Assembly: GCF_900111765.1 (NCBI RefSeq)
Contig: NZ_FOIB01000003.1
Location: 620,001 to 684,000, forward strand
Direction of reading: 5' to 3'
Source of the DNA: Myxococcus fulvus
Lineage (GTDB): Bacteria; Myxococcota; Myxococcia; Myxococcales; Myxococcaceae
Length of the DNA: 64,000 nucleotides
The notes beneath the pieces were generated by a model. It made no database searches. It was given only the letters and a program-made list of their open reading frames with translations, and was not told the origin of the DNA. The position numbers and the translations under genes were made by a program. How positions within the stretch are numbered: position 1 is the stretch's first letter; every line of letters begins with the position of its first letter. Shown here in pieces: positions 44,082-52,978 of this stretch.

Positions 44082-45623
44082 ATGTCATCCTCCAACCCTA
44101 AGCGCAGCTGTTCCTCCCGCCACATCACTCCGGCCTTGCTGTCTTTCGGAATGCTGGGTCTTGCCGCTCCCGCGTGGGCCGCGACTCCCGCCACCTTCGC
44201 GGCCCCGGTGGAATCCTCCGCGGGGCCAGGCCCCCGATACGTGGCGGCCACCGACTTCAACAAGGACGGCGTCCCTGACGTCGCCATCGTGAACACCCTC
44301 GACCGCACCCTCGCCATCCACCTCGGCTCCACGACGGGGATGCTCGCCACCCCGATGACGGTGCCCTTGCCTGCGAGCATCACCGTGCCGGTCGCCGTGG
44401 CCGGCATCTCGGACTTCAATGGGGATGGCAGCCCCGACGTCGCTGTGTCGGGCAACAACGTGGTCGCCACGTTCTACGGCGACGGCGCGGGCGGCTTCCT
44501 GTCCACGACACCCGGTCTGGCTCAACTCCCGAGCGAGCCAGCGGCCTTTCGTGGACTCGCCGTCGCCAACCTGGTGGAGAGCACCGCGACCCCGGAGTTG
44601 ATCACCTTCTCCCCCACGAACCAGTTTGTCTTCATCCTCACCGCGCCCGGCGTCCAGTTCCCCACGGAGCGGCCGGTGCTCCTGTCTCCCCAGACGCTGG
44701 ACGTCGCCATGGCGGACGTCACCGGAGACGGCTACGTCGACATCGTCGGCTTGAACGCCGCGGGCGTCATGGCCATCCAGGCGGGCGATGGCACCGGGAA
44801 GTTCCCCTCGCTCGTGAACTCCACCGCGCCCAACCTGGCCGCCCGCCTCATGCTGGGGGACGCGACTGGCGACGGGCTCAATGACCTCATCGTGGCGGGC
44901 AACAACTACGTCTCCGCCACGCCCAGCACGGGCGGCAACACCTACGGCTCGTTCATCCGGTCCAACACCACGGTCAACGCCCGGGACCTCGCCCTGGCGG
45001 ACTTCAACCTGGACGGCATGCTCGACGTGGCCGTGGCCTCCGTCACCGGGCCGGACGTCACCGTGCTCCTCAACCAGGGGGATGGAACGTTCGCCCAGCC
45101 CATCGTCCTCTCCACCATCAGCCCGGCCTCCGACATCGACGTCGCGGACTGGAATGGGGACGGACGGCCGGACATCGTCGTGACGAAGGAGCTGGCGAAC
45201 ACCGCCGTCGTGTTCCTCAACACGACGGGAGCCGCTGCGGACGTCGCGGTGCGGCTCGTGGCCCGACCCATCTACAAGCACCTCAAGCTGTTCGTCCGCT
45301 ACGACGTGTCTGTGACGAACAACGGCCCTGATCCGCTCGACACGGCCACCATCACAGCGTCGCTGCCCGCCCCGCTGGTCGCGGAGCCCGGCGAGTGCAC
45401 GCCGGGCGAGGGGAGCGTCACTTGCGACTTCGGCGCCATCGAGCCGGGAGGCACGCGGAGCCAGTTCTTCACCGTCCCCACGAACCTGTTCAGCTCCGGC
45501 CGGTTCTACGCCGTCACGGTCCGCCGGACATCCAGCGTCCCAATGGATCCCAACGCGGCCAATGACGAGGCCTCGCGAACCTGCATCGCCATCAGCCCGT
45601 TCCTGCCGCCCTACTGCAACTGA
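44082..45623 (+). CDS. Secreted FG-GAP/VCBS repeat protein with DUF11-like tail
   Basis: 513-aa exported protein. A basic signal peptide ends at AWA (LLSFGMLGLAAPAWA, cleavage before ATPATFAAP). Six Ca-binding-type repeats follow: DFNKDGVPDVAI, DFNGDGSPDVAV, DVTGDGYVDIVG, DATGDGLNDLIV, DFNLDGMLDVAV and DWNGDGRPDIVV. They are the FG-GAP/VCBS blades of an integrin-like beta-propeller of roughly seven blades. The C-terminal YDVSVTNNGPDPLDTATITA is a DUF11 (cadherin-like) domain. It is likely secreted or surface-attached and may bind cells or polysaccharide; no catalytic residues are visible. Third-position G/C is clearly lower-biased than in housekeeping genes here. Start ATG at 44082 is separated from lanC by three short repeats. 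Confidence 0.88.
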   Translation: MSSSNPKRSCSSRHITPALLSFGMLGLAAPAWAATPATFAAPVESSAGPGPRYVAATDFNKDGVPDVAIVNTLDRTLAIHLGSTTGMLATPMTVPLPASITVPVAVAGISDFNGDGSPDVAVSGNNVVATFYGDGAGGFLSTTPGLAQLPSEPAAFRGLAVANLVESTATPELITFSPTNQFVFILTAPGVQFPTERPVLLSPQTLDVAMADVTGDGYVDIVGLNAAGVMAIQAGDGTGKFPSLVNSTAPNLAARLMLGDATGDGLNDLIVAGNNYVSATPSTGGNTYGSFIRSNTTVNARDLALADFNLDGMLDVAVASVTGPDVTVLLNQGDGTFAQPIVLSTISPASDIDVADWNGDGRPDIVVTKELANTAVVFLNTTGAAADVAVRLVARPIYKHLKLFVRYDVSVTNNGPDPLDTATITASLPAPLVAEPGECTPGEGSVTCDFGAIEPGGTRSQFFTVPTNLFSSGRFYAVTVRRTSSVPMDPNAANDEASRTCIAISPFLPPYCN

Positions 45624-45747
45624 CGCAGGGGCGGGAGTCATGGGGGCGGGGGCTTCAGGGCCCTCGCCTCGGTGGTTCATGTAGGCCGTTCCGCGTCGTG
45701 CTCGGCTCCCTGTGGATCGTACGCCATCGCCCGGCGGCGTGAGCGGA

Positions 45748-46098
45748 CTACCCTGGGTCGAGCGCCCAGGTGCCTTCTTCCCAGTGCTTCAAGGTTTGCT
45801 TCGCCTCGAAGGGGATAAGCCCCTTGCCCTTGGCGGCCTCTTCCAGAACGGCCCTGGCCTCGGCGGTCCGATAGCGGAGGAGATGCGCGGCCGCCATCAC
45901 GCGCACGTCCATTCGCTCATGCTTGAGCAGGACGAGAAGCGCGTCACGCCCTTCGTTGCCATGAGCGAGGAGCGTATCCACGGCCACGCCGTACTTCTTG
46001 GCATGCCTGTTCCCGGTCCTGGCATCTCCCCTGAAGATGGCCTCGGTCTGCGCCGCTACGTTCAGCGCGAACTGCTCGATGAGCTTCTCGAGATCCAT
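45748..46098 (-). CDS. DUF2019 domain protein (HEAT-like, possible immunity protein)
   Basis: 116-aa protein made of short helical pairs, MDLEKLIEQFALNVAAQTEA, RDALLVLLKHERMDVRVMAA and ARAVLEEAAKGKGLIPFEAK, which read as HEAT-like repeats of the DUF2019 family. DUF2019 genes often sit beside polymorphic toxins, and the protein could be an immunity protein. No toxin adjoins it here: the oxidoreductase gene upstream ends 45 bp before its start. Base composition is lower in G/C than the surrounding genes, in line with transfer. Start at 46098 is supported by family-like length. Confidence 0.75.
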   Translation of the reverse strand: MDLEKLIEQFALNVAAQTEAIFRGDARTGNRHAKKYGVAVDTLLAHGNEGRDALLVLLKHERMDVRVMAAAHLLRYRTAEARAVLEEAAKGKGLIPFEAKQTLKHWEEGTWALDPG

Positions 46099-46142
46099 TA
46101 CCAGCGCCCCATTTCACATCTTCAATGGTCTGCAGCCCGAAG

Positions 46143-46766
46143 TTACGCTGTGCCCCGTACGACTGTATTCTCAACCCTATCCGTGGCGCCGAAGAGCTTC
46201 TTCCCTAGCGCATGCGCGGTCTCCAGATGGACCTTGGGGTCCTGCGTCTCCGAGTCGACCAGCAGCTCCGAGGTGACGACCTTCGCGCCGCAGTAGTCGA
46301 AGATGCCGTGGTCGATCTGCGTCTTCATCGCCCCGAAGTACCCGTGCCGCGCATAGGTCCTCATGTCCGCGCCGGCGATGGCGACCAGGTGCACCTTCAG
46401 GTGTCGCAGCTTCTTCTCCAACCCCGTGTCCAACCCGAAGTCGAACGCCCACCCGTTCGAGAACACCCGATCGATCCATCCCTTCAACAACGCCGGCATC
46501 GACCACCAATACACGGGATAGACCAACACCAACGTGTCCGCGCGCTCGATCCGCGCCTGCTCGACCAGGACATCCCGCGGCGGCGTCTCCTGTCTGCGAT
46601 GCACCGACAGGTCCGCCTCGCTGAATCGCGGATCGAACCCCTCCGCCGACAGGTCCGCGACCTCGAACGAATGTCCCGCCCCCACCACCCCAGCCCCTAT
46701 CCGGGCGGCGATGCCTTGGGTGAGCGACTGCTGTTCCGGATGCGCGACGACGATGAGGGCATGCAT
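46143..46766 (-). CDS. NAD(P)H dehydrogenase (quinone), flavodoxin-like
   Basis: 207-aa FMN-dependent two-electron quinone/nitro reductase of the NQO1/KefF/YwrO family. MHALIVVAHPEQQSLTQGIA is the FMN-phosphate loop, LVLVYPVYWWSMPALLKGWI the conserved substrate helix, and FDFGLDTGLEKKL and DYCGAKVV match relatives. It reduces quinones and similar electrophiles with NAD(P)H and does not form semiquinones. In many bacteria such genes are divergent from an HxlR-type redox sensor; here no regulator gene is found, though a palindrome of the HxlR style lies upstream (46817-46835). The extension after LFG is untypical and may reflect a recombined 3' end. Confidence 0.88.
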   Translation of the reverse strand: MHALIVVAHPEQQSLTQGIAARIGAGVVGAGHSFEVADLSAEGFDPRFSEADLSVHRRQETPPRDVLVEQARIERADTLVLVYPVYWWSMPALLKGWIDRVFSNGWAFDFGLDTGLEKKLRHLKVHLVAIAGADMRTYARHGYFGAMKTQIDHGIFDYCGAKVVTSELLVDSETQDPKVHLETAHALGKKLFGATDRVENTVVRGTA

Positions 46767-46816
46767 GGCGAAAGCTCCCGGCGACGGCCACCTGTGGACC
46801 GCTGCGTACCTTCAGT

Positions 46817-46835
46817 AACTTACGTTTGGTAGGTT
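46817..46835. promoter_or_regulatory. HxlR-style inverted repeat upstream of the oxidoreductase
   Basis: AACTTAC-GTTTG-GTAGGTT (46817-46835) is a near-perfect inverted repeat (6 of 7 pairs) 50 bp before the oxidoreductase start. HxlR-type repressors bind related palindromes before such genes. No HxlR gene is in the neighbourhood, so it may be an orphan operator. Confidence 0.45.
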
Positions 46836-47061
46836 TGTTTTCAACCCGAAGTTCGATGGCCGCGAAGAAGGAGGTTCCGTCCACAACCCGGCAGGCGTCC
46901 CTCTTTTGTCAGGGGCCGCCATGCTGCTCGGACTCCGCGTCCCAGATCGATTTCCTCTGCCTGGTCGTGGAACTCCCTCGGCGGGTTCTTCCCCGACGGG
47001 ACTCCACATCCCTGACGGGGGAGTGGATATGGATGGAAAGTCTTGAGGCGGATGGCTCGTA

Positions 47062-47238
47062 TTGGCTTGGGTACTGGCGCTCGCGGGCTGCGGTGAGTCG
47101 CGGCCTTCGTCAGAGGGGGAAGGCCGTGCGACGACCCGGGTGACGCTCTCACAGGCGCTGGGTCCCCATGACGTGGCGCGCGTGACGCTCACCGTGAGCG
47201 GCGCGGGCATGGCGACGCGCACCTCCCTCTGGGTCTGA
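47062..47238 (+). pseudogene. Truncated lipoprotein, 5' remnant
   Basis: Frame with stop TGA at 47236-47238. It encodes a leader (LAWVLALAGC with a lipobox Cys) and a short mature part including SEGEGRATTRVTLSQALGPH and DVARVTLTVSGAGMATRTS before a premature stop. The end looks like the start of an all-beta (Ig-like) domain of a longer lipoprotein. There is no ATG in frame: a stop at 47044-47046 lies just upstream, and TTG at 47062 would be a poor start. I read this as a decayed gene whose 3' body is gone. What replaced it is the AT-richer repeat region after 47239. Confidence 0.45.
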
Positions 47239-47349
47239 GGGCAGAACGCCCTGGGGGAGTTGGGGATGGGACAGACCTCTCCCGTCTCGCGCCCGTTCCC
47301 GGGCCCAGCCTGACGGACTGAGCTGGATCACTCGCGGATCAGGATTGCC

Positions 47350-47711
47350 ATGCCTACATGAACGAACATGCAGGCCCTGGATGCGACCGGGCCTGCTCGT
47401 TTTGTTCAGCAATTCTCATGTGTTGAATGGCATCTCTCTGAAATCATTCGAGATTCGGACCCGCTGAGCATCAGTGCAGGTGGGTCTTTCACCCCTGTCC
47501 ATGGCAGTCGCGGAGTCGTGATCGCGATCACGTGCGATCCTGATCGTCATGCCCACATGAACATTTTATCAGTATCCTGGCGCGACCTGAAAATCACTCC
47601 ACTTCGAGGGCAATGCCTACATGCTCTGATGTTTAGTGGTTTTCCAGGGCCCGATGCCGGCCCAAGAAGAGGGCAATGCCTACATGGCCTGATGTTCAGT
47701 GATTTTTCAGG
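47350..47711 (+). repeat. Four degenerate ATGCCYACATG repeats
   Basis: ATGCCTACATG at 47350, ATGCCCACATG at 47549, ATGCCTACATG at 47613 and again at 47676. The last two units begin GGGCAATGCCTACATG and agree over about 42 bp, with spacing 63; the second is 64 bp before the third. The first gap (199 bp) is about three such units. Each copy is followed 15-25 bp later by a CCTGG or CAGG-type motif. CCTGAAAATCACT at 47587 is an inverted relative of AGTGATTTTTCAGG at 47698. Confidence 0.6.
47370..47403 (+). terminator. Terminator-like hairpin
   Basis: GCAGGCCC (47370-47377) pairs perfectly with GGGCCTGC (47389-47396) around an 11-nt loop, followed by TCGTTTT. It reads as an intrinsic terminator on the + strand, downstream of the decayed lipoprotein. 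Confidence 0.6.
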
Positions 47712-47716
47712 CACGA

Positions 47717-47760
47717 CAAGTCAATCACAAACATCCAAGTGCATGTTTGTGATTGGCTTG
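47717..47760 (-). terminator. Long stem-loop just past the glgB stop
   Basis: An 18-bp stem with one mismatch (47717-47734 with 47743-47760) and an 8-nt loop lies 15 bp beyond the glgB stop. It fits a terminator for the minus-strand glgE operon, although no clear T-run follows, and it may equally be part of the repeat region. Confidence 0.55.
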
Positions 47761-47775
47761 TTGAATACACAGACG

Positions 47776-49980
47776 TCAGCCCGGCGTGAACCACAGCACG
47801 GACAGCGGGGGCAGGGTGATCAGCGCGGACGCCGGCTGTCCATCCCAGGGCGTGGGCTCCGTGTGGAGCTGTCCCAGGTTCCCCACGTTGGACCCGCCGA
47901 ACTCGCCCGCGTCGGAGTTGACGATCTCCGCGTAGCTCGTGTGCAGCGGGAAGCCCACGCGGTAGTTCTCACGCACCGAGGGCGACAGGTTCGCGACGCA
48001 CACCACGTGGCGCCCCGGCTGACGCGAGCGCCGGACGAACGCCAGCACGTTCGACGCCGCCGAGTCCGGCTGCAGCCACTGGAACCCCACCGGCTCGCTG
48101 TCCGCGTCGTGCAGCGCCGGCAGCTCCCGGTACACGCGGTTCAGCGTCGCGACCAGGCGCATGATGCCGCCGTGCCCCGGGTCCTGCGTCAGGTGCCAGT
48201 CCAGGCTCTTGTCGTGGTTCCACTCCGCCGGCTGGCCGAACTCGCCGCCCATGAAGAGCAGCTTCTTGCCCGGGTGCGCCCACATCCACGCGAACAGCGC
48301 GCGCAGGTTCGCCCGCTTCTGCCACGGGTCCCCCGGCATGCGCCCGTACAGGCTGCCCTTGCCGTGCACCACCTCGTCATGGCTCAGCGGCAACATGAAG
48401 TGCTCGCTGAACGCATACAGCAACCCGAACGTCAGCTGGTTGTGGTGGTACTGCCGGTAGATGGGGTCCTTGGAGAAGTACGACAGCGTGTCGTGCATCC
48501 ACCCCATGTTCCACTTGAAGTGGAAGCCCAGGCCGCCCTCGCTCGTCGGCGCGGAGACCTTGGGCCACGCCGTGGACTCCTCGGCGATGACCACCACGCC
48601 CGGGTGCTTGCGGCGCACGGTGTCGTTGAGCTCACGCAGGAACTGGATGGCCTCCTCGTTCTCGCGGCCACCCCAGCGATTGGGAATCCACTCGCCCTGC
48701 TTGCGGCTGTAGTCGAGGTAGAGCATCGACGCCACCGCGTCCACGCGCAGTCCGTCGATGTGGTACTCCTCGATCCAGAACAGCGCGTTCGCGATGAGGA
48801 AGTTGCGCACCTCGTTGCGGCCGAAGTTGAAGACCAGCGTCCCCCAATCCGGCTGCGCGCCCTTGCGTGGGTCCGCGTGCTCGTACAGCGCCGTGCCGTC
48901 GAACTCGCCCAGCGCGTGCGCGTCCCGAGGGAAGTGCCCAGGCACCCAGTCCACGATGACGCCGATGCCCTCCTGGTGCAGGTGGTCCACCAGGAACCGG
49001 AAGTCATCCGGGTGTCCGAAGCGCGCCGTGGGCGCGTAGTAGCCGCTGACCTGATACCCCCACGAGCCGCCGTACGGATGCTCCGACACGGGCAACAGCT
49101 CCACGTGGGTGAAGCCCATGTACTTCACGTACTCCGCCAGCGCGGGCGCCAGCTCCCGATACGTCATCGGCCGGTCGCCATCCTCGACGACGCGGCGCCA
49201 GCTCCCCAGGTGCACCTCGTAGACGCTCCACGGTTGGTGCGCGACGTCCTCATGCTTCGCGCGCGTCTCCAACCACGGTGTGTCCCCCCAGTCGTACCGC
49301 CCCAGGTCATGCACCACCGACGCCGTCGCCGGAGGCACCTCCGTGCGGAACGCGAACGGGTCCGACTTCAACACCCGGGGCCCCCCCTGGCCCGGACGGA
49401 TCTCGAACTTGTAGCGCGCGCCTTCGCCCACCTCGGGGACGAACAGCTCCCAGATGCCGGAGGCCCCCATGCGCCGCATGGCGTGCAGCCGCCCGTCCCA
49501 GCTGTTGAAGTCACCCACCACGGACACCCCCGCCGCCGTGGGCGCCCACACCGCGAACGCCACGCCGCGCGTGCCGTTGTGGTGGCTGAGGTGCGCGCCC
49601 ATCCGCTCCCAGAGCCGCTCGTGGCGTCCCTCGCCCGCGTAGTACAGGTCCATCTCCCCGAGCGTGGGCAGGAAGCTGTACGGGTCTCTCAGCGTGAAGA
49701 CGCGCTTGCCGGGGTACTCCACCTCCAGCAGGTAGCTGAAGGTCTTGTCGCGGCCGTTCACGCGCGCCTCGAAGACGCCGCCCAGCCGGTGGCTCATCGG
49801 CACGCGCCCGCCGAACTCCGGCAGCACGTGGATGGCCACGGCCTCCGGGCGGAAGGCGCGAATCACCACGCCGTCACCGTCCGGATGGATGCCCAGCACG
49901 GAGTGGGGCTCCGGGTGCCGCAGCTCCACCACCCGCTGCAACTCCGCGTCGACCTGCGCCTTGTCCGCGGGCTTCCTCAC
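47776..49980 (-). CDS. glgB: 1,4-alpha-glucan branching enzyme
   Basis: 734-aa GH13_9 branching enzyme that moves alpha-1,4 chain pieces to O6, giving alpha-1,6 branches. It has the two N-terminal CBM48-type beta domains (about 20-120 and 125-230), a TIM barrel and a C-terminal beta domain, full family length. Catalytic residues are Asp414 (GLRVDAVASMLYLD), Glu467 (VVIAEES) and a later Asp in PLSHDEVVHGK; spacing Asp-Glu of 53 equals that of E. coli GlgB. The GTG start overlaps the maltokinase stop. As the last gene of glgE-treS-mak-glgB it branches the linear glucan made by GlgE. Confidence 0.96.
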   Translation of the reverse strand: MRKPADKAQVDAELQRVVELRHPEPHSVLGIHPDGDGVVIRAFRPEAVAIHVLPEFGGRVPMSHRLGGVFEARVNGRDKTFSYLLEVEYPGKRVFTLRDPYSFLPTLGEMDLYYAGEGRHERLWERMGAHLSHHNGTRGVAFAVWAPTAAGVSVVGDFNSWDGRLHAMRRMGASGIWELFVPEVGEGARYKFEIRPGQGGPRVLKSDPFAFRTEVPPATASVVHDLGRYDWGDTPWLETRAKHEDVAHQPWSVYEVHLGSWRRVVEDGDRPMTYRELAPALAEYVKYMGFTHVELLPVSEHPYGGSWGYQVSGYYAPTARFGHPDDFRFLVDHLHQEGIGVIVDWVPGHFPRDAHALGEFDGTALYEHADPRKGAQPDWGTLVFNFGRNEVRNFLIANALFWIEEYHIDGLRVDAVASMLYLDYSRKQGEWIPNRWGGRENEEAIQFLRELNDTVRRKHPGVVVIAEESTAWPKVSAPTSEGGLGFHFKWNMGWMHDTLSYFSKDPIYRQYHHNQLTFGLLYAFSEHFMLPLSHDEVVHGKGSLYGRMPGDPWQKRANLRALFAWMWAHPGKKLLFMGGEFGQPAEWNHDKSLDWHLTQDPGHGGIMRLVATLNRVYRELPALHDADSEPVGFQWLQPDSAASNVLAFVRRSRQPGRHVVCVANLSPSVRENYRVGFPLHTSYAEIVNSDAGEFGGSNVGNLGQLHTEPTPWDGQPASALITLPPLSVLWFTPG

Positions 49981-51307
49981 TGGCCTTCCTCCATCCGCAT
50001 GAGGGCCTCGACGGGGATGCGCACCCAGTCGGGCCGGTTCGCCATCTCATACCTCACTTCGTACAGGAGCTTCTCCAGCTCGAACGCGCGCAGCATCGTG
50101 TCGAATGCCGCGTCGTCCGAGGGCAGGAAGGCCGCTCCCTGGGTCGCCTTGCGGTAGCCCGACAGGAATGCATCGCGGCTGGGGCCCACCCGTCCCCGAG
50201 GCGTCCCACCCTCGAGCGCCACCGTGGCCTCCGCGTAGTCGAACGAGCGGATCATCCCCGCCACGTCGCGCAGCGGGCTGTACTTCTCCCGCCTGGACGT
50301 GAAGCTGCGCGCCGGCTCCCCCTCGAAGTCGAAGATGAGCCACTGGTCATTGGCCCGCAGCACCTGACCCAGGTGCAGGTCTCCATGGATGCGGATCTTC
50401 TGCCCGGACGGCGTCACCTGCGCGAGCCGCTTCGCGTACTCCACGAGCCGCTCGCGCCGCCCCTCCAGGTCCGCATGCAGCCGGCCGGCCTCCGCCAGCG
50501 TCACGCCCAGCTCGCCCACGATGGACGCGCTCCAGCGCTGCAGGTCCTCCTGGAGCAGCGGCTCCGGCGCGAACGCCGTGTCGTCCAGCGGCGCGGAGCC
50601 GAAGGCCTGGTGCAAATCTCCCAGCCGCGCCCCCAGCTCCTCCATCTCGCTCAGGAACCGGTCGCCCACCGGCCGCGCCTGGCGCATCCGCTCCAGCGTG
50701 TACTTCCAGCCGTCCACCGAGTCGGGCACGAACCGGTGCGCCAGCGCGAGCGTGGCCCCGGCGGCGCCCTCCAGCCGCAGCGCGCCCAGGAGCACGGGCG
50801 TGGCGCGGAACGAGGTGCGCGTGGCGAGGAAGCGCCCCACCTCGTACTCGGGATTCACGCCCGCCTCGAGCTTGCGGATGATCTTCACGATGACCTTCTC
50901 ACCGAGCACCACCGACGTGTTGCTCTGCTCCACCAGCAGCCGCCGCACGGGGATGGGGGAGGGCAGGCCCAACAGGCCCTCGGGGCCCCCAATCCACTCG
51001 CCCACCACGCGGCCGGAGGCGGAGGGAATCTGCGCCCCGTCGCGGATGAGGTCGAACAGCGCGCGCAGGCACCCGTCGTCCTCCAACGCGTCCTTGATGC
51101 CGTCCGTCGAGGGCTTCACCGGCAACAGGTAGCGCTCCGGCTGACCCAGCTCGTAGACGACCTCCACCACGGCGAGCGACAGGTTGCACGGGGTGGCGTC
51201 CAGGTTGGCGTGGTCCACCACGCTGACCTGCTTGATGGGCCACGCCTTGCCGGAGAACCAGCGCTGGCTCTTGAGGTGGTCGGGCAGTTTCGTCAGGTCC
51301 AAGGTCG

Positions 51308-51311
<4 letters not shown>
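49977..51311 (-). CDS. mak: Maltokinase
   Basis: 444-aa kinase (Mak/Pep2) that phosphorylates maltose with ATP to maltose 1-phosphate, the donor for GlgE. It has the aminoglycoside phosphotransferase-like C-lobe: [14 protein letters not shown] is the catalytic loop with the base Asp, and [13 protein letters not shown] the metal-binding DxE region. [20 protein letters not shown] carries the ATP-anchoring Lys. [16 protein letters not shown] is the typical N-terminal cap. ATG at 51311 overlaps the treS stop by ATGA; its stop overlaps glgB GTG. The separate kinase, not fused to TreS, is the arrangement seen in actinobacteria. Confidence 0.93.
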
Positions 51312-52963
<1,652 letters not shown>

Positions 52964-52978
52964 ACGCCTCTCAGGGTG

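Larger units (their letters stand above)
47239..47775. other. Gene-free, AT-richer accessory interval
   Basis: 537 bp without a credible gene; the open frames crossing it lack normal codon bias. It is noticeably less G/C-rich than its surroundings. It holds a terminator-like hairpin (47370), four degenerate copies of an ATGCCYACATG-containing element and a long hairpin next to glgB. It separates a decayed lipoprotein and accessory genes from the conserved glgE operon and looks like a recombination scar. Confidence 0.6.

Noticed and set aside
47350..47711. CRISPR array
   Set aside because: Repeats are only four, strongly degenerate and unevenly spaced (199, 64, 63 bp), and no cas gene is near.
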